Of a DNA stretch of 64,000 nucleotides, positions 35,860 to 45,369 are shown piece after piece. The DNA comes from Desulfosarcina alkanivorans. Its GTDB lineage: Bacteria; Desulfobacterota; Desulfobacteria; Desulfobacterales; Desulfosarcinaceae. Under the pieces are notes generated by a model, which was not told where the DNA came from, ran no database searches, and was given only the letters and a program-made list of their open reading frames with translations. Within the stretch, counting starts at the first letter, position 1; each line of letters begins with the position of its first letter. The stretch lies in contig NZ_AP021874.1 of the NCBI RefSeq assembly GCF_009688945.1, forward strand, positions 682,001-746,000, read 5' to 3'. A program made the position numbers and the translations under genes.

Positions 35860-37614
35860 ATGTTTATCAGTAATTATATATTCAATAAAATTGTTGAAAA
35901 AGGCGAGGCGATTGAAAAAGTACAAATTTGCGAAAAAGAAAAAGTACTTTGCTATTCAAAAAAAGATACCAATGAGAACGCTTTGGAACTGTATCGGAAC
36001 GTAAGAGACAGAATTTCGAGTAAGTTCGGTTTCGATGAATTTAGTGAACTGTTGCCGCCTTCATTGCCGCTGATACCATGCTTTGACCTTTCAAAAGACC
36101 ATAATATCCGGCCTTGGGAAATAGAAATGCTTAACCAATATCTGAGGCAGCCCAGGGTGAAACAGTTTGAAGCCGTAGAGTGTACGGCCGGGACCTATGG
36201 TGAAAGTGGAAATGGTTTGGGAGGGGCTCAGTTGTGGGGAAACCGTGGGACTGATAGTTTAAAAACGATTAGTGCTCAGGAAGACGGCAAAACAGGGCTT
36301 TTACCGTCCCCCTTACTGCGGGATCCGGTGCAAAAGCAATATCTGAATACAGGAAAACTGCTTCTGCCTTGTCCAAAATGTGGGAAAGAAACAAATTTTC
36401 TCAGTAGAGGAATTCTTACAGGAGAATATGAATTTTACGAATATTTATGTTGTGGGTTCTTCTATTATATCCAACCATACAGAAAAATAAATGAGCCCTT
36501 AAGTTCTCTGGTGGATATGGATGGGCAGCGGATCTTTATAATAAGCAAATGCTTAAAACGCAGGCCAAAAAAATTCAATCATTTGTTGAGGGCCCATTTG
36601 TACATGGAAAACCAAATTATCCATGAGCTGAATTTGAAGGTGCTGGATTGTGGAAATAAGAAAAATGCAGAGCCCGTTGAAACGGATTCCAATTATGCCG
36701 TAAAAGATACAACAACAATTGTTTTTGGGAGATACAACAATAATCCAGGACATGTAATATTTGAGGATTTGGCTGGAATCATAGAATTCTGTGAACTGCT
36801 GAAAAGGAACCAAATTGCCAGAAAAATAAGAGTGTATATGGCTAGAGATTTCTTGTGGTTTAGAAAGCTGATCTCTCTTATCCCTATGGAATTTCTTGAA
36901 AAAGTTGTCGAGTTTCCTGGTGAAATTGATTCGATGGTGAAATTTTTAAATCGTTCCAATATCAATTTCGATAATTTACTGATGCCCGAGCCCTGGGCGA
37001 AAGACAGGAATACCAGAATCAGCACCCAAAAGATACTGAATGGGCTGGCTGATTTGTCAAATGGGAGCCTGCAGGCCAGATCTGATAAAAACAGGTCTGT
37101 TATTCTTCTGCACAGGTTTAATAATCGAAAATGGGGCCCAGTCGTCGAAAATACAATAGAATACGCCAAAAAGATCAGAAGAATTCTCCCTGACATCGAA
37201 ATAGTTATCCATGGAGTATTTGTGACTGCGACGGAGGAGACCAGAAGGTTGGAGGAGACAGCTGGCACATCTGAAGGGCTTAGGGTGCTGTTCAATCCGG
37301 AACTGACAGTGCTACTGGACGAAATAGCAAACTCTTCCCTGTGCGTCGGGCCCATAGGTTCAGGGTTCTGGTGGCCGAGCATTTTTAATAAGCCCTGCGT
37401 TACATTGCATCCCAGGGGAGATTATTCAAACATTCACGCATACAACTGGATTGCGTCTCCCCCAAAAGGGGTGAAACCCGGATTTTTGTATTTACTTGAT
37501 CATGAAAAATTTATTTGCATTGAAGAGGAGCGCAGCATTCCGAGGAACGTGTATGATGACTTGAATGTCGATGTGGAAAGGGTTCTGGAAAGCTCATTGA
37601 ATTTGTTGAAGTAA
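35860..37614 (+). CDS. Putative GT-B-like transferase with CPxCG/CC motif, copy 2
   Basis: A 584-residue paralogue of the preceding protein. It keeps CPKCG at 171-175 and CC at 197-198 (EYLCCGFFYYI), again 26 residues apart, GHVIFEDLAGIIEFCELL, and CVGPIGSGFWWPSIFNKPCV from about 495. The DNA is clearly more AT-rich than the copy upstream, so the pair is not a recent tandem duplication; one copy was probably acquired separately. No signal peptide. The following 209 bases (37615-37823) hold no gene. Confidence 0.6.
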   Translation: MFISNYIFNKIVEKGEAIEKVQICEKEKVLCYSKKDTNENALELYRNVRDRISSKFGFDEFSELLPPSLPLIPCFDLSKDHNIRPWEIEMLNQYLRQPRVKQFEAVECTAGTYGESGNGLGGAQLWGNRGTDSLKTISAQEDGKTGLLPSPLLRDPVQKQYLNTGKLLLPCPKCGKETNFLSRGILTGEYEFYEYLCCGFFYYIQPYRKINEPLSSLVDMDGQRIFIISKCLKRRPKKFNHLLRAHLYMENQIIHELNLKVLDCGNKKNAEPVETDSNYAVKDTTTIVFGRYNNNPGHVIFEDLAGIIEFCELLKRNQIARKIRVYMARDFLWFRKLISLIPMEFLEKVVEFPGEIDSMVKFLNRSNINFDNLLMPEPWAKDRNTRISTQKILNGLADLSNGSLQARSDKNRSVILLHRFNNRKWGPVVENTIEYAKKIRRILPDIEIVIHGVFVTATEETRRLEETAGTSEGLRVLFNPELTVLLDEIANSSLCVGPIGSGFWWPSIFNKPCVTLHPRGDYSNIHAYNWIASPPKGVKPGFLYLLDHEKFICIEEERSIPRNVYDDLNVDVERVLESSLNLLK

Positions 37615-37823
37615 AATTGATCTGGTGGCCTCCCAAGAATGCCAAGACGTTATGAAATTTCGCTATTTCGTTTTTTTCAATTATTTTGGCCGGGAAATAC
37701 TGTTATGTATCATCGAGTAGAACGTTCATTGCCCATTACCGGTGATAGGTGGGCATCTCGCAGCATATAATCATATGGTTATGGATGGCACTCTTTTGCA
37801 AAATGTAATTATGGAGAAAGAGT

Positions 37824-38909
37824 ATGGGCAAATTCTTAAATACGATACATGATATACAGGAAAATGCCAATTTAGCGATTTTTGGCGCAGGAAGCGCCGG
37901 AATCGAATTTAAAGAATATCTTCACCAGAAAAGAAAAGATGTATCGGTATCTTTTTTCATCGATTCATACAAACACGGAGTTGTTGACGATATTGAAGTC
38001 GTTAATCCAAGAATGATCAAAACGTATCAGGAGGAATACAATTGCAGTTTGATCATCATTGCTTCATGCTTTTCCCAAGAAATTGAAAAAATTCTGAAGG
38101 ATTTGGGGATTGAAAATTATCGCATTGCCAATGCAACCCTTTTAGAACTTGACGATATCCTTCCCATGTTTCCCTTCGAATCTGATCGTGAGTTGTTGTT
38201 ATCCTGTTTTGCCGGCTACTTAAATCGAGATGCACAGGTTTTTGAATCGTACTACCAAAATAAGGAAAGTGGTCATAATTTAAAACAATATGAAGAGTTT
38301 ATAGATTTTTCTCAAATCAACACCGCTATCGATGCAGGAACTCATTGGGGCTATCATTTGAAGAAATTCTCAAAACGGATGCCGCCGGGAAGCCGATTGT
38401 TCGGTTTTGAGCCTGATTGGCAAATCATCAAGGGAGGACCACACTGGGAATATTTGCAATCGCAACAAAATATTTCGTTGTTTCCCCTCGCCTTATGGTC
38501 GAAGCCGGAAAAGTTGGACATATACGTTGATCCAGAGCATATGGGCAGATCAATTTGCCAAAGTTCATCCGAAAAACCGACGAATGCGGAGATGGCATCA
38601 TGGAAACGAATAAGTATAGATGCGACTTCCGTCGACGCTTTCGCTCAAGAGCGCAATATCGAAGGTCTTGATTTCATCAAGATGGATATCGAAGGTGCGG
38701 AAATGCAGGCATTAAAGGGAGCGCAAGAGACTATCGACCGCTACCGGCCTTCCATGGCCGTTTGTATCTATCACAAGCTTTCAGATTTTTATGACATTCC
38801 CAAATTCATCCATCAATTTGGTGGATACCACTTCAGAATCGGCCATTATCATCCAGAATTCGCAGAAACAGTTTTATATGCCATTCCGGAACGGCACAAA
38901 ACAATTTAA
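37824..38909 (+). CDS. FkbM-family methyltransferase with N-terminal Rossmann domain
   Basis: A 361-residue protein. Residues ~15-110 form a nucleotide-sugar-binding-type Rossmann domain (LAIFGAGSAGIEFKEYL, VSFFIDSYKHG). Residues ~155-361 are an FkbM methyltransferase with AIDAGTHWGYHLKKF (SAM motif) and FIKMDIEGAEMQALKGA. It is expected to O-methylate a sugar. GGAG and AAAGAG precede the ATG. It lies in the AT-rich stretch with the upstream gene. Confidence 0.85.
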   Translation: MGKFLNTIHDIQENANLAIFGAGSAGIEFKEYLHQKRKDVSVSFFIDSYKHGVVDDIEVVNPRMIKTYQEEYNCSLIIIASCFSQEIEKILKDLGIENYRIANATLLELDDILPMFPFESDRELLLSCFAGYLNRDAQVFESYYQNKESGHNLKQYEEFIDFSQINTAIDAGTHWGYHLKKFSKRMPPGSRLFGFEPDWQIIKGGPHWEYLQSQQNISLFPLALWSKPEKLDIYVDPEHMGRSICQSSSEKPTNAEMASWKRISIDATSVDAFAQERNIEGLDFIKMDIEGAEMQALKGAQETIDRYRPSMAVCIYHKLSDFYDIPKFIHQFGGYHFRIGHYHPEFAETVLYAIPERHKTI

Positions 38910-38951
38910 ATCCTTCCAGAGCGTCCTCAATCAATTGGATTGTGGAGAATA

Positions 38952-40088
38952 GTGAATAATTGTCAAATGAATTTCCCGAAGCACGAAAAAGAACACCCCA
39001 ATCCATATCCGCTGGTTGCGCCCCTTCCGGATGATCTCCAGTTCGGCCTTTCGAACGTCTGCAACCTGACCTGCGTGTTCTGCGGGGAGCACCGGATCGG
39101 CCATCCCGTGAAGGTGCGCCGGTTTTCTGCGGCCATGCGGCGGATGATGATGGGGCTGATTCCCCATGTCCGGGAGGCGGCCTTTCACGAAAACTCGGAG
39201 TTCTTTCTGGACCGGGATTTCGTACCGATTCTGGAACTGTGCAGCCGCCACGGCGTTACCCTCTCCCTGAACACCAATGCCAGCCGTCTGACCGCAGGGC
39301 AGATCGACGCCCTGGAAGACTACAAGGCCCATCTCAACATCGCCATCTCCCTGGACGCGGCCCGGCCTGCCACCTACGCGAAGCTGAGGGGAGGGCGTTT
39401 CGAAAAGGTATGGGACCATGCGCAGACCCTGGTGGATATTGTGAGGCGAAAACCGGCGTATCGATCCCGGGTCTGGTGCCCCACCCACACCACCGCCGCC
39501 TTCATCATCATGGGGGAGAACCGGTCCGAGGCCATGGAATTTTTAGAGATGGTGGACGCGGCGGGGTTCGACCGGGTTTCTTTCTACAGGCTCCACGACT
39601 CGGGGGACTGGCAATGCCGCCGGGGGGAGTTCGCGTTCGATTACCAGGCCCAGGGCTCCTGGAATTTCAAGGCGGAATATAATGAACTCGTCCGTGACTT
39701 AGAAACGGAAGCCCGGAAACGTGGCATTCTCTGCTGGCTTCCGGAGCCCTATCCCCTGGTGGAGGGGAAAGCGGACGACGGACCGACGGAAATACATGCC
39801 TCCCACCATCCCGAGGCTGTTCCGGTTTTGGGAAAGGAGCCGATCTGTCTGAAACCATGGACCGGCCGTTCGGTTATCCTGGCATCCGGGGCCCTGTATC
39901 CCTGTTGCCACGCCTGGGGACCCGAGGCGGAACTGGGGAACGTTTCGGACGGCGACTTTAATGCGGCATGGAATTCCGCCAAGGCCCAGGCACTTCGAAA
40001 GGCGCTTTGGGAGCATCGTTTTCCCAGAATGTGCCGCAATGGATCCTGCCCTGTCTACCGATCTTGGCTGCTGAGGAAGGGCGGTTGA
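38952..40088 (+). CDS. Radical SAM/SPASM protein
   Basis: A 378-residue radical SAM enzyme with C37-x3-C41-x2-C44 (CNLTCVFC) and a C-terminal SPASM-type region (ICLKPW, LYPCCHAWG, RMCRNGSCPVY). Start set at the GTG at 38952 because GGAG sits just upstream; an ATG at 38967 is the alternative. It is translationally coupled to the next glycosyltransferase. Substrate unknown; context suggests sugar or glycoprotein modification. Confidence 0.8.
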   Translation: MNNCQMNFPKHEKEHPNPYPLVAPLPDDLQFGLSNVCNLTCVFCGEHRIGHPVKVRRFSAAMRRMMMGLIPHVREAAFHENSEFFLDRDFVPILELCSRHGVTLSLNTNASRLTAGQIDALEDYKAHLNIAISLDAARPATYAKLRGGRFEKVWDHAQTLVDIVRRKPAYRSRVWCPTHTTAAFIIMGENRSEAMEFLEMVDAAGFDRVSFYRLHDSGDWQCRRGEFAFDYQAQGSWNFKAEYNELVRDLETEARKRGILCWLPEPYPLVEGKADDGPTEIHASHHPEAVPVLGKEPICLKPWTGRSVILASGALYPCCHAWGPEAELGNVSDGDFNAAWNSAKAQALRKALWEHRFPRMCRNGSCPVYRSWLLRKGG

Positions 40089-41194
40089 GGATACTCGGCA
40101 TCCTGGATAACCGGTTCTATCTGTCGGGGGTGAATGCCTACTGGGGCAGTATGGCCCGGGCGCTGGAGAATTTGGGGCACCGGGTTCACACCCTTGTGCT
40201 GGATGACGGTTCCTGCCCTTGGAATGCCCGGTTTTTTGATGCCCTGGCCGGCCAAATCCATCGCCTCCAGACGGAGCAGGCCCTTATGCGGACGCGAGCG
40301 GAAAGCCTGTTCCAGGAGATTCAGCCCGACATCGTGATTCACCACTACTCCGATCTCGGTATGGATTTAAGCGGGCGAGCCCGCAGCAATGCCCATGGTT
40401 CCGGTTGGAAAGATGTGTATATCTGCCACAGCGACGACCCCGATCATTACAACCGGGTTGAAAACCGCAAGGCAGACCTTTCCCATGTGATCTGTGTCAG
40501 CGAGGCCTGCCGGGAGCATGTTGTAGGGACTATCGGTGTTCATCCCGAAAACACCTCCCTGGCGCGGTATTCGTTTATGCCCCCCCGTGGGGACGGCGAT
40601 GTCCTGGGGCGCAAGATCTGTGTTGCGAAGGCTTCCGGAAGGATCGGAATTCTGTACGCGGGCAGGCTGGAATCATATCAGAAAAGGGCCGGGGATCTGG
40701 CGCCCTTTGCCGAATCCCTGAAGCGGCTGGGGGTTCCTTTCAGGCTTCATATCGCCGGGTCGGGATCCCTTTCGGAAGGGCTCCGCAAGCGGCTTTCTTC
40801 CCTGGTTTCCGATGAGACGGTGATATTTCACGGATACCTGGCTCCGGATCGGCTGTTTCGGCTCATGGAAAATACGGACGTGTACCTGAGCTTCTCCGAA
40901 TTCGAGGGCCTTTCCACCTCCCTTGTCCAGGCGATGCATTACGGGCTGGTGCCCCTGGTGACACGCACCAACAGCGGGAGCGATTTTCTGGCGCCCGGAA
41001 AAGAGGCGCTGTTTTTCGAAGCCGGTGATACCGAAGCGGCGGCCGGCCTTCTGAAAGATCTGTTTTCTGATTGCCAACGGCGGCGGCTGATGGCGTGCCG
41101 GGCGGCGGAGAAGATCGTCCGCCATTGCAGCCCGGAAAATACCGTCCTGCAGTTTTCCGCTTTCCTCGACAGGATGGGCGGGCTTTGCCCATGA
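40085..41194 (+). CDS. GT4-family glycosyltransferase
   Basis: A 369-residue GT-B enzyme: LRILGILDNRF at the N-terminus, GRIGILYAGRLESYQKRAGD at mid-protein and SFSEFEGLSTSLVQAMHYG containing the donor-binding E-x7-Q/E element. The only sensible start is a TTG at 40085 (AGGA upstream) that overlaps the preceding stop. Its stop overlaps the next start (ATGA). Soluble; sugar specificity unknown. Confidence 0.85.
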   Translation: MRILGILDNRFYLSGVNAYWGSMARALENLGHRVHTLVLDDGSCPWNARFFDALAGQIHRLQTEQALMRTRAESLFQEIQPDIVIHHYSDLGMDLSGRARSNAHGSGWKDVYICHSDDPDHYNRVENRKADLSHVICVSEACREHVVGTIGVHPENTSLARYSFMPPRGDGDVLGRKICVAKASGRIGILYAGRLESYQKRAGDLAPFAESLKRLGVPFRLHIAGSGSLSEGLRKRLSSLVSDETVIFHGYLAPDRLFRLMENTDVYLSFSEFEGLSTSLVQAMHYGLVPLVTRTNSGSDFLAPGKEALFFEAGDTEAAAGLLKDLFSDCQRRRLMACRAAEKIVRHCSPENTVLQFSAFLDRMGGLCP

Positions 41195-44100
41195 CGAATC
41201 GCATCCGGCTCGGTATTGTTCGAACCCGTTATGGGCACTGGTCCTCCCGAAGCGGGTACGGACTGCTTGGTGAGTATCTTCGGAAAACCGGCTGCTTCGA
41301 CATTGTGGAGTTCGTGACGGAGGATTCGCCGGCGCACCGGAGACCCGGCGCGGAGCATGCCGTCTATTCGCAGATTCCGCCCTGGTATTCTTCCGGGGAC
41401 CAGGAGACCGAATGCCGGGTTCAGGCCGCGGTTTCCGAAGGCCGCCTGGATATTGTCCATTTTCTAGACGGGGAGCATGGCTATTATTTTTCGGACCGTC
41501 TTGGCCAAAGCGGCAGCTGCCGGATTGTGGCAACCTATCATCAGCCGGAGCGGATCCTTCGGCGGGGGCGTTTCCTGGGTGACGGCAGGCAGCTGGAGGC
41601 CCTGGACCGCCTGGTGATTCTCTCCGAATCCCAGCGCCCCTTTTTTCAGACATTACTCCCCGACGCCCATATCGCCTGCATTCCCCATGGGGTCGACACC
41701 GATTTCTACATCCCCCCCGGAAAACGCCCGCATGCATCGCGTCCCCTGCAATGCCTGACGGTGGGGTTCTGGCTCCGGGATTTCGAAGTGATCTCCGGTG
41801 TCGCCTCCGCTTTTTACGGTCGGGATGACATCCAGTTTACACTCGTGGGGCTGGCAGCCGGCCGGGACAACGGCGCCATCGATCCCGGCGCTTTTAACCG
41901 CCTGCTGAAACTCCCGAATACCCGACTTCTCGACCGGATCAGCGACGACGAGCTTTTAAGGCAGTATCAGGATGCCGATCTCCTGTTTCTGCCCCTCCGG
42001 GACTGCACCGCCAACAACGTCCTGCTGGAGGGCATCGCCTCCGGTCTCCCGGTCGTCACATCGGATATTCCCGGGACGCGCTATTACCTGACCGATGGGT
42101 GCGCAAGCTTCTGCCCCGCCGGGGATGTGGACGCCTTCGCTCAGGCATTGCAGGATCTGAAACAGGATGACATTAAAAGAACCCAAATGGGAGCCGCCGC
42201 CCGGGCGCTTGCCGAATCGCGCTTCCGATGGGAGAAGATCGCGGGACACTACAACGAACTTTATATGTCGATGATGGACGGAACCCCCATGGCTTCACCG
42301 GAAAGGCGCGGCCGAAAGGAAAACGGAAAACGGGCCGTGTGCACGGTGATATCCTCGGACTATCTTCACCTGGCCCTGGCCCTCTATTATTCAATCCGGG
42401 AGCACACCGTATGCGACTTCTACGCCCTGGTGGCGGACAACCACTGGTCTCCCCGCCTTGTGGAAGGCCTGGCGGACCGGCTTCCTTCAGGGTTCCATCT
42501 GCTGACCCGGCAGGACATCGCCAGTGGCGCGTTTCACCTTGCGGATGAAGACAGCCTTCGGTGGGCGTTGAAACCGACCCTCATGCGGAATCTGCTCGAA
42601 GAGAAAAACCATGATGCCGTTATCTTTGCCGACAGCGATGTCTGCTTTTTCGATGATATCGGATTCCTGTTCGATGCACTTCGAACCCGTGCCATCCTGC
42701 TGGCGCCCCATTGGCGCCCCATCGATCCGGGCCTGAATGAGGTTCAGTTCCAGTGCAACCTGCAGCACGGGCTCTACAACGGCGGCTTTGTCGGCGCCGC
42801 CAAAAGGGGTGTCGAGGCGCTTCGGTGGTGGGAGGGCGTTTGCCGCTACCGCTGTGAAAAACGGGTGGCGGAGGGTTTTTTCGTCGACCAGAAATACCTC
42901 GATTTTCTTCCCGTTTACTTCGAGGGCGTTGAGGTGTTGAAGCACAAGGGCTGCAACGTGGCCGAGTGGAATGCCGAGCAGTTGCCCCGTGTGTCCCTGG
43001 ACGGCATGGCCTTTGTGGATAACTGGCCGGTGGTGTTCATCCATTTTACGGGGCTTACGATCCGGAAAATCGAACAGGGTGATGACGCGGCGCTGCTGCC
43101 CTATCTGGAGCGGTACCGCATGTATCTCGAGCGGGCGGACCGGGAGATGGCCGAAAACCGGTGGCATCTGCTCGAAGAGGAAGCCCCGGAAGGCTTACGG
43201 GAGGATTCTCCTCGTATCCTTCTCAAGGCATCCGAAGATGCTTTCGCATGGTGCGCGGTGGTCAATTTCCTTGAGCTTCCCCATTTTCTGATCCAGTGGG
43301 AGTCCCTGAAGGCGCACACCAAAACACAGCCCCGGATCCTTGTGGGCTGCGCCGATCGTGAGAGCCGAAACTTTCTGGAGGGATTGGCCGTTCCCAATTT
43401 TCACATCCTTTCCTGGGAATCGCTCCAATGCCGTCGCCTGGCCAAGCAGCGGCAGCGGCACGAGGGAGACGATACCGGATTCCGGAAAATCGCCGTCCCC
43501 TTCTTCATCCGCCACTGCTGCACCCGTTTCGCCGGGAAAAAACTTCTCTACCTCGCCAACAACGTCGTCTTCACAGCTTCCCCCGGGGCCTGGTTCTCCG
43601 CGTTGGATGCCCGGCAGGGGAACGCGGTGCTTTTTACCCGGACGGCTTCTTCCTCCGATATCGCCGGGGCGGAGCCCACGCCGATTTTCCTGTGGTTGCA
43701 GGGAGAGGACCGGCTGAAACAGATTGACCGCTGGCAGACGCGGATGATCCGAAACACGAAGAAAAATCCCTTTTCCGCGGCCGGTTTGGGGGAAGAGACG
43801 GGGCGTGGCGGAGCGGCCCTGGGGAATTCGGGTCCGGAGCAGGGCATCGTTTTCGATCCGCTTCCCGCCGTTCGTCCGCCGTCAGCCGGCGTTTCCGAAC
43901 CTGTTGCCGTCTGCTACGACGAGGCTGCCTTTCTGCTCCACGACTGGGACGTTTTTCACGGCCCGGCGGCGTCCGGGACCCAATCCCCGTCGCCGATGCA
44001 AAAGCGGCTGGCCGGTCTTATGGAAACGCTCCGGCAGTGTTACCATCTTTCCCGGTCCGGGGATCTGGATCCCTTTCTGGATGAGATTTCGAAACGGGAC

Positions 44101-44472
44101 ATGGCGATGCTGGCCAGCCGGCGGGGCATTTACCTGGAGGATTTCGGGAGGCGGATCCGTGAGCCCTGGTCCGGGGCGCTGTCCAGCACCATGAACGCAT
44201 ACCTGCTCTACCTCATGGCGGTCCACGACCGGGAGTCGGGACGTCTGGGCAGGGCACTCAGGCTTTTTCAAGGGGTGGCCGAAACCGCCACCCTCATGCC
44301 GGATCTATACCGGAGCAAGGCCCACCACCATCTGGGCCAGATGGCCGAGGAACGCGGCGAGGCCGGTCCGGCCCTTCACCATTATGGGGAATGCCTCAAT
44401 CGGATGCCGCACCACGCGGAAGCGAAACAGCGGATAATGGCCCTTACGGAAAAACATGAAATCAATTCGTGA
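41191..44472 (+). CDS. Tripartite glycosyltransferase: GT4 + GT-A + degenerate GT-A + TPR-like tail
   Basis: A 1093-residue protein. Residues 1-375 are a GT4 domain (CIPHGVDTDFY, DCTANNVLLEGIASGLPVVT). Residues ~381-655 are a GT-A domain with D481-x-D483 (FADSDVCFFDD), APHWRPIDP, and FFVDQKYLD, closely matching the separate protein at 44515. Residues ~685-900 repeat the same start (CAVVNFLELPHFLI), but the DxD position reads LANNV (Asn790), so this module probably cannot bind metal and donor. The last ~90 residues are helical TPR-like repeats. Its start overlaps the upstream stop. Likely adds two sugars in sequence. Confidence 0.8.
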   Translation: MTNRIRLGIVRTRYGHWSSRSGYGLLGEYLRKTGCFDIVEFVTEDSPAHRRPGAEHAVYSQIPPWYSSGDQETECRVQAAVSEGRLDIVHFLDGEHGYYFSDRLGQSGSCRIVATYHQPERILRRGRFLGDGRQLEALDRLVILSESQRPFFQTLLPDAHIACIPHGVDTDFYIPPGKRPHASRPLQCLTVGFWLRDFEVISGVASAFYGRDDIQFTLVGLAAGRDNGAIDPGAFNRLLKLPNTRLLDRISDDELLRQYQDADLLFLPLRDCTANNVLLEGIASGLPVVTSDIPGTRYYLTDGCASFCPAGDVDAFAQALQDLKQDDIKRTQMGAAARALAESRFRWEKIAGHYNELYMSMMDGTPMASPERRGRKENGKRAVCTVISSDYLHLALALYYSIREHTVCDFYALVADNHWSPRLVEGLADRLPSGFHLLTRQDIASGAFHLADEDSLRWALKPTLMRNLLEEKNHDAVIFADSDVCFFDDIGFLFDALRTRAILLAPHWRPIDPGLNEVQFQCNLQHGLYNGGFVGAAKRGVEALRWWEGVCRYRCEKRVAEGFFVDQKYLDFLPVYFEGVEVLKHKGCNVAEWNAEQLPRVSLDGMAFVDNWPVVFIHFTGLTIRKIEQGDDAALLPYLERYRMYLERADREMAENRWHLLEEEAPEGLREDSPRILLKASEDAFAWCAVVNFLELPHFLIQWESLKAHTKTQPRILVGCADRESRNFLEGLAVPNFHILSWESLQCRRLAKQRQRHEGDDTGFRKIAVPFFIRHCCTRFAGKKLLYLANNVVFTASPGAWFSALDARQGNAVLFTRTASSSDIAGAEPTPIFLWLQGEDRLKQIDRWQTRMIRNTKKNPFSAAGLGEETGRGGAALGNSGPEQGIVFDPLPAVRPPSAGVSEPVAVCYDEAAFLLHDWDVFHGPAASGTQSPSPMQKRLAGLMETLRQCYHLSRSGDLDPFLDEISKRDMAMLASRRGIYLEDFGRRIREPWSGALSSTMNAYLLYLMAVHDRESGRLGRALRLFQGVAETATLMPDLYRSKAHHHLGQMAEERGEAGPALHHYGECLNRMPHHAEAKQRIMALTEKHEINS

Positions 44473-44514
44473 CTGCCGGCGGATACGGCCGGCCCGCAGG
44501 ACCGGTGATCCGTC

Positions 44515-45369
44515 ATGCTGAATGTATGCACGGTCAGCACGCCGGATTATGTGGACCATACACTGGCCCTCCTTTACTCCATGGCGGCCTTTCGTCCTGT
44601 CAGGCTGCACTGCCTCGTGTCGGAGCGGCGCCGGGACCTGGAAGACATCGGCCGGTCGCTTCCGGTTGAAAACGGCGAACTTGTTTTTTATGCCCTTGAC
44701 GATATCTACCGGGAGACGGATTTTGAAAAACTGCCAGGGGACAGGGACCGGCTCCGGTGGACTTCGAAATCTCGCCTCATGGCGCACCTGCTCCAATCGG
44801 GCGACATCCGCTCCCTGCTGTACCTCGACAACGACATGTGCTTTTTCGATGATTTCCAGTTCCTCTTCGATGAACTGGAATCCCATTCCCTGCTGCTGAC
44901 GCCCCACTGGCGGCCCCTCGATCCGGAGGTCAACGAAACGCAGTTTTTCTGCAATTTCAGGGACGGCCTTTATAATGCCGGTTTTCTGGGGGCCAGTGTA
45001 GAGGGCCTGGACGCCCTGAACTGGTGGCACCGGGCCTGCCTGCATCGCTGCGAATTCGATTATGGGAACGGCTTTTTCGTGGACCAGCGGTATCTGGACG
45101 CCTTTCCCGTTTATTTCGAAGGCGTGAAGATTCTCAAGCATTTGGGGTGCAACGTGGCCCAGTGGAACGCTGATTTTCTCTGGCGGGAGGATAAGGATGG
45201 CCGGATATGGATCAACGGGGAGTGGCCCTTGGTCTTTATCCATTTCGCAGGCGTCACCATCGATAATATCGAGAACGGCACGGACGCTGCTTTGAAACCA
45301 CAGCTTGCCGCCCATCGATTCTGGATCGAAAAGGCGGTTCGACAGATTTCGGATCATCGGCGGGCATGA
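44515..45369 (+). CDS. GT-A glycosyltransferase, paralogue of the middle module of the preceding protein
   Basis: A 284-residue single-module GT-A enzyme with D105-x-D107 (YLDNDMCFFDD), TPHWRPLDP, LYNAGFLGAS and GNGFFVDQRYLD, all aligning with residues ~381-655 of the preceding protein. The shared pattern indicates duplication followed by fusion. Its stop overlaps the next start. Sugar specificity unknown. Confidence 0.8.
   Translation: MLNVCTVSTPDYVDHTLALLYSMAAFRPVRLHCLVSERRRDLEDIGRSLPVENGELVFYALDDIYRETDFEKLPGDRDRLRWTSKSRLMAHLLQSGDIRSLLYLDNDMCFFDDFQFLFDELESHSLLLTPHWRPLDPEVNETQFFCNFRDGLYNAGFLGASVEGLDALNWWHRACLHRCEFDYGNGFFVDQRYLDAFPVYFEGVKILKHLGCNVAQWNADFLWREDKDGRIWINGEWPLVFIHFAGVTIDNIENGTDAALKPQLAAHRFWIEKAVRQISDHRRA

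Noticed and set aside
37786..37800. Sigma-54-like TGGCAC...TTGC before the FkbM gene
   Set aside because: Only nine bases separate GG and GC; the invariant spacing is ten, so it is unlikely to work.
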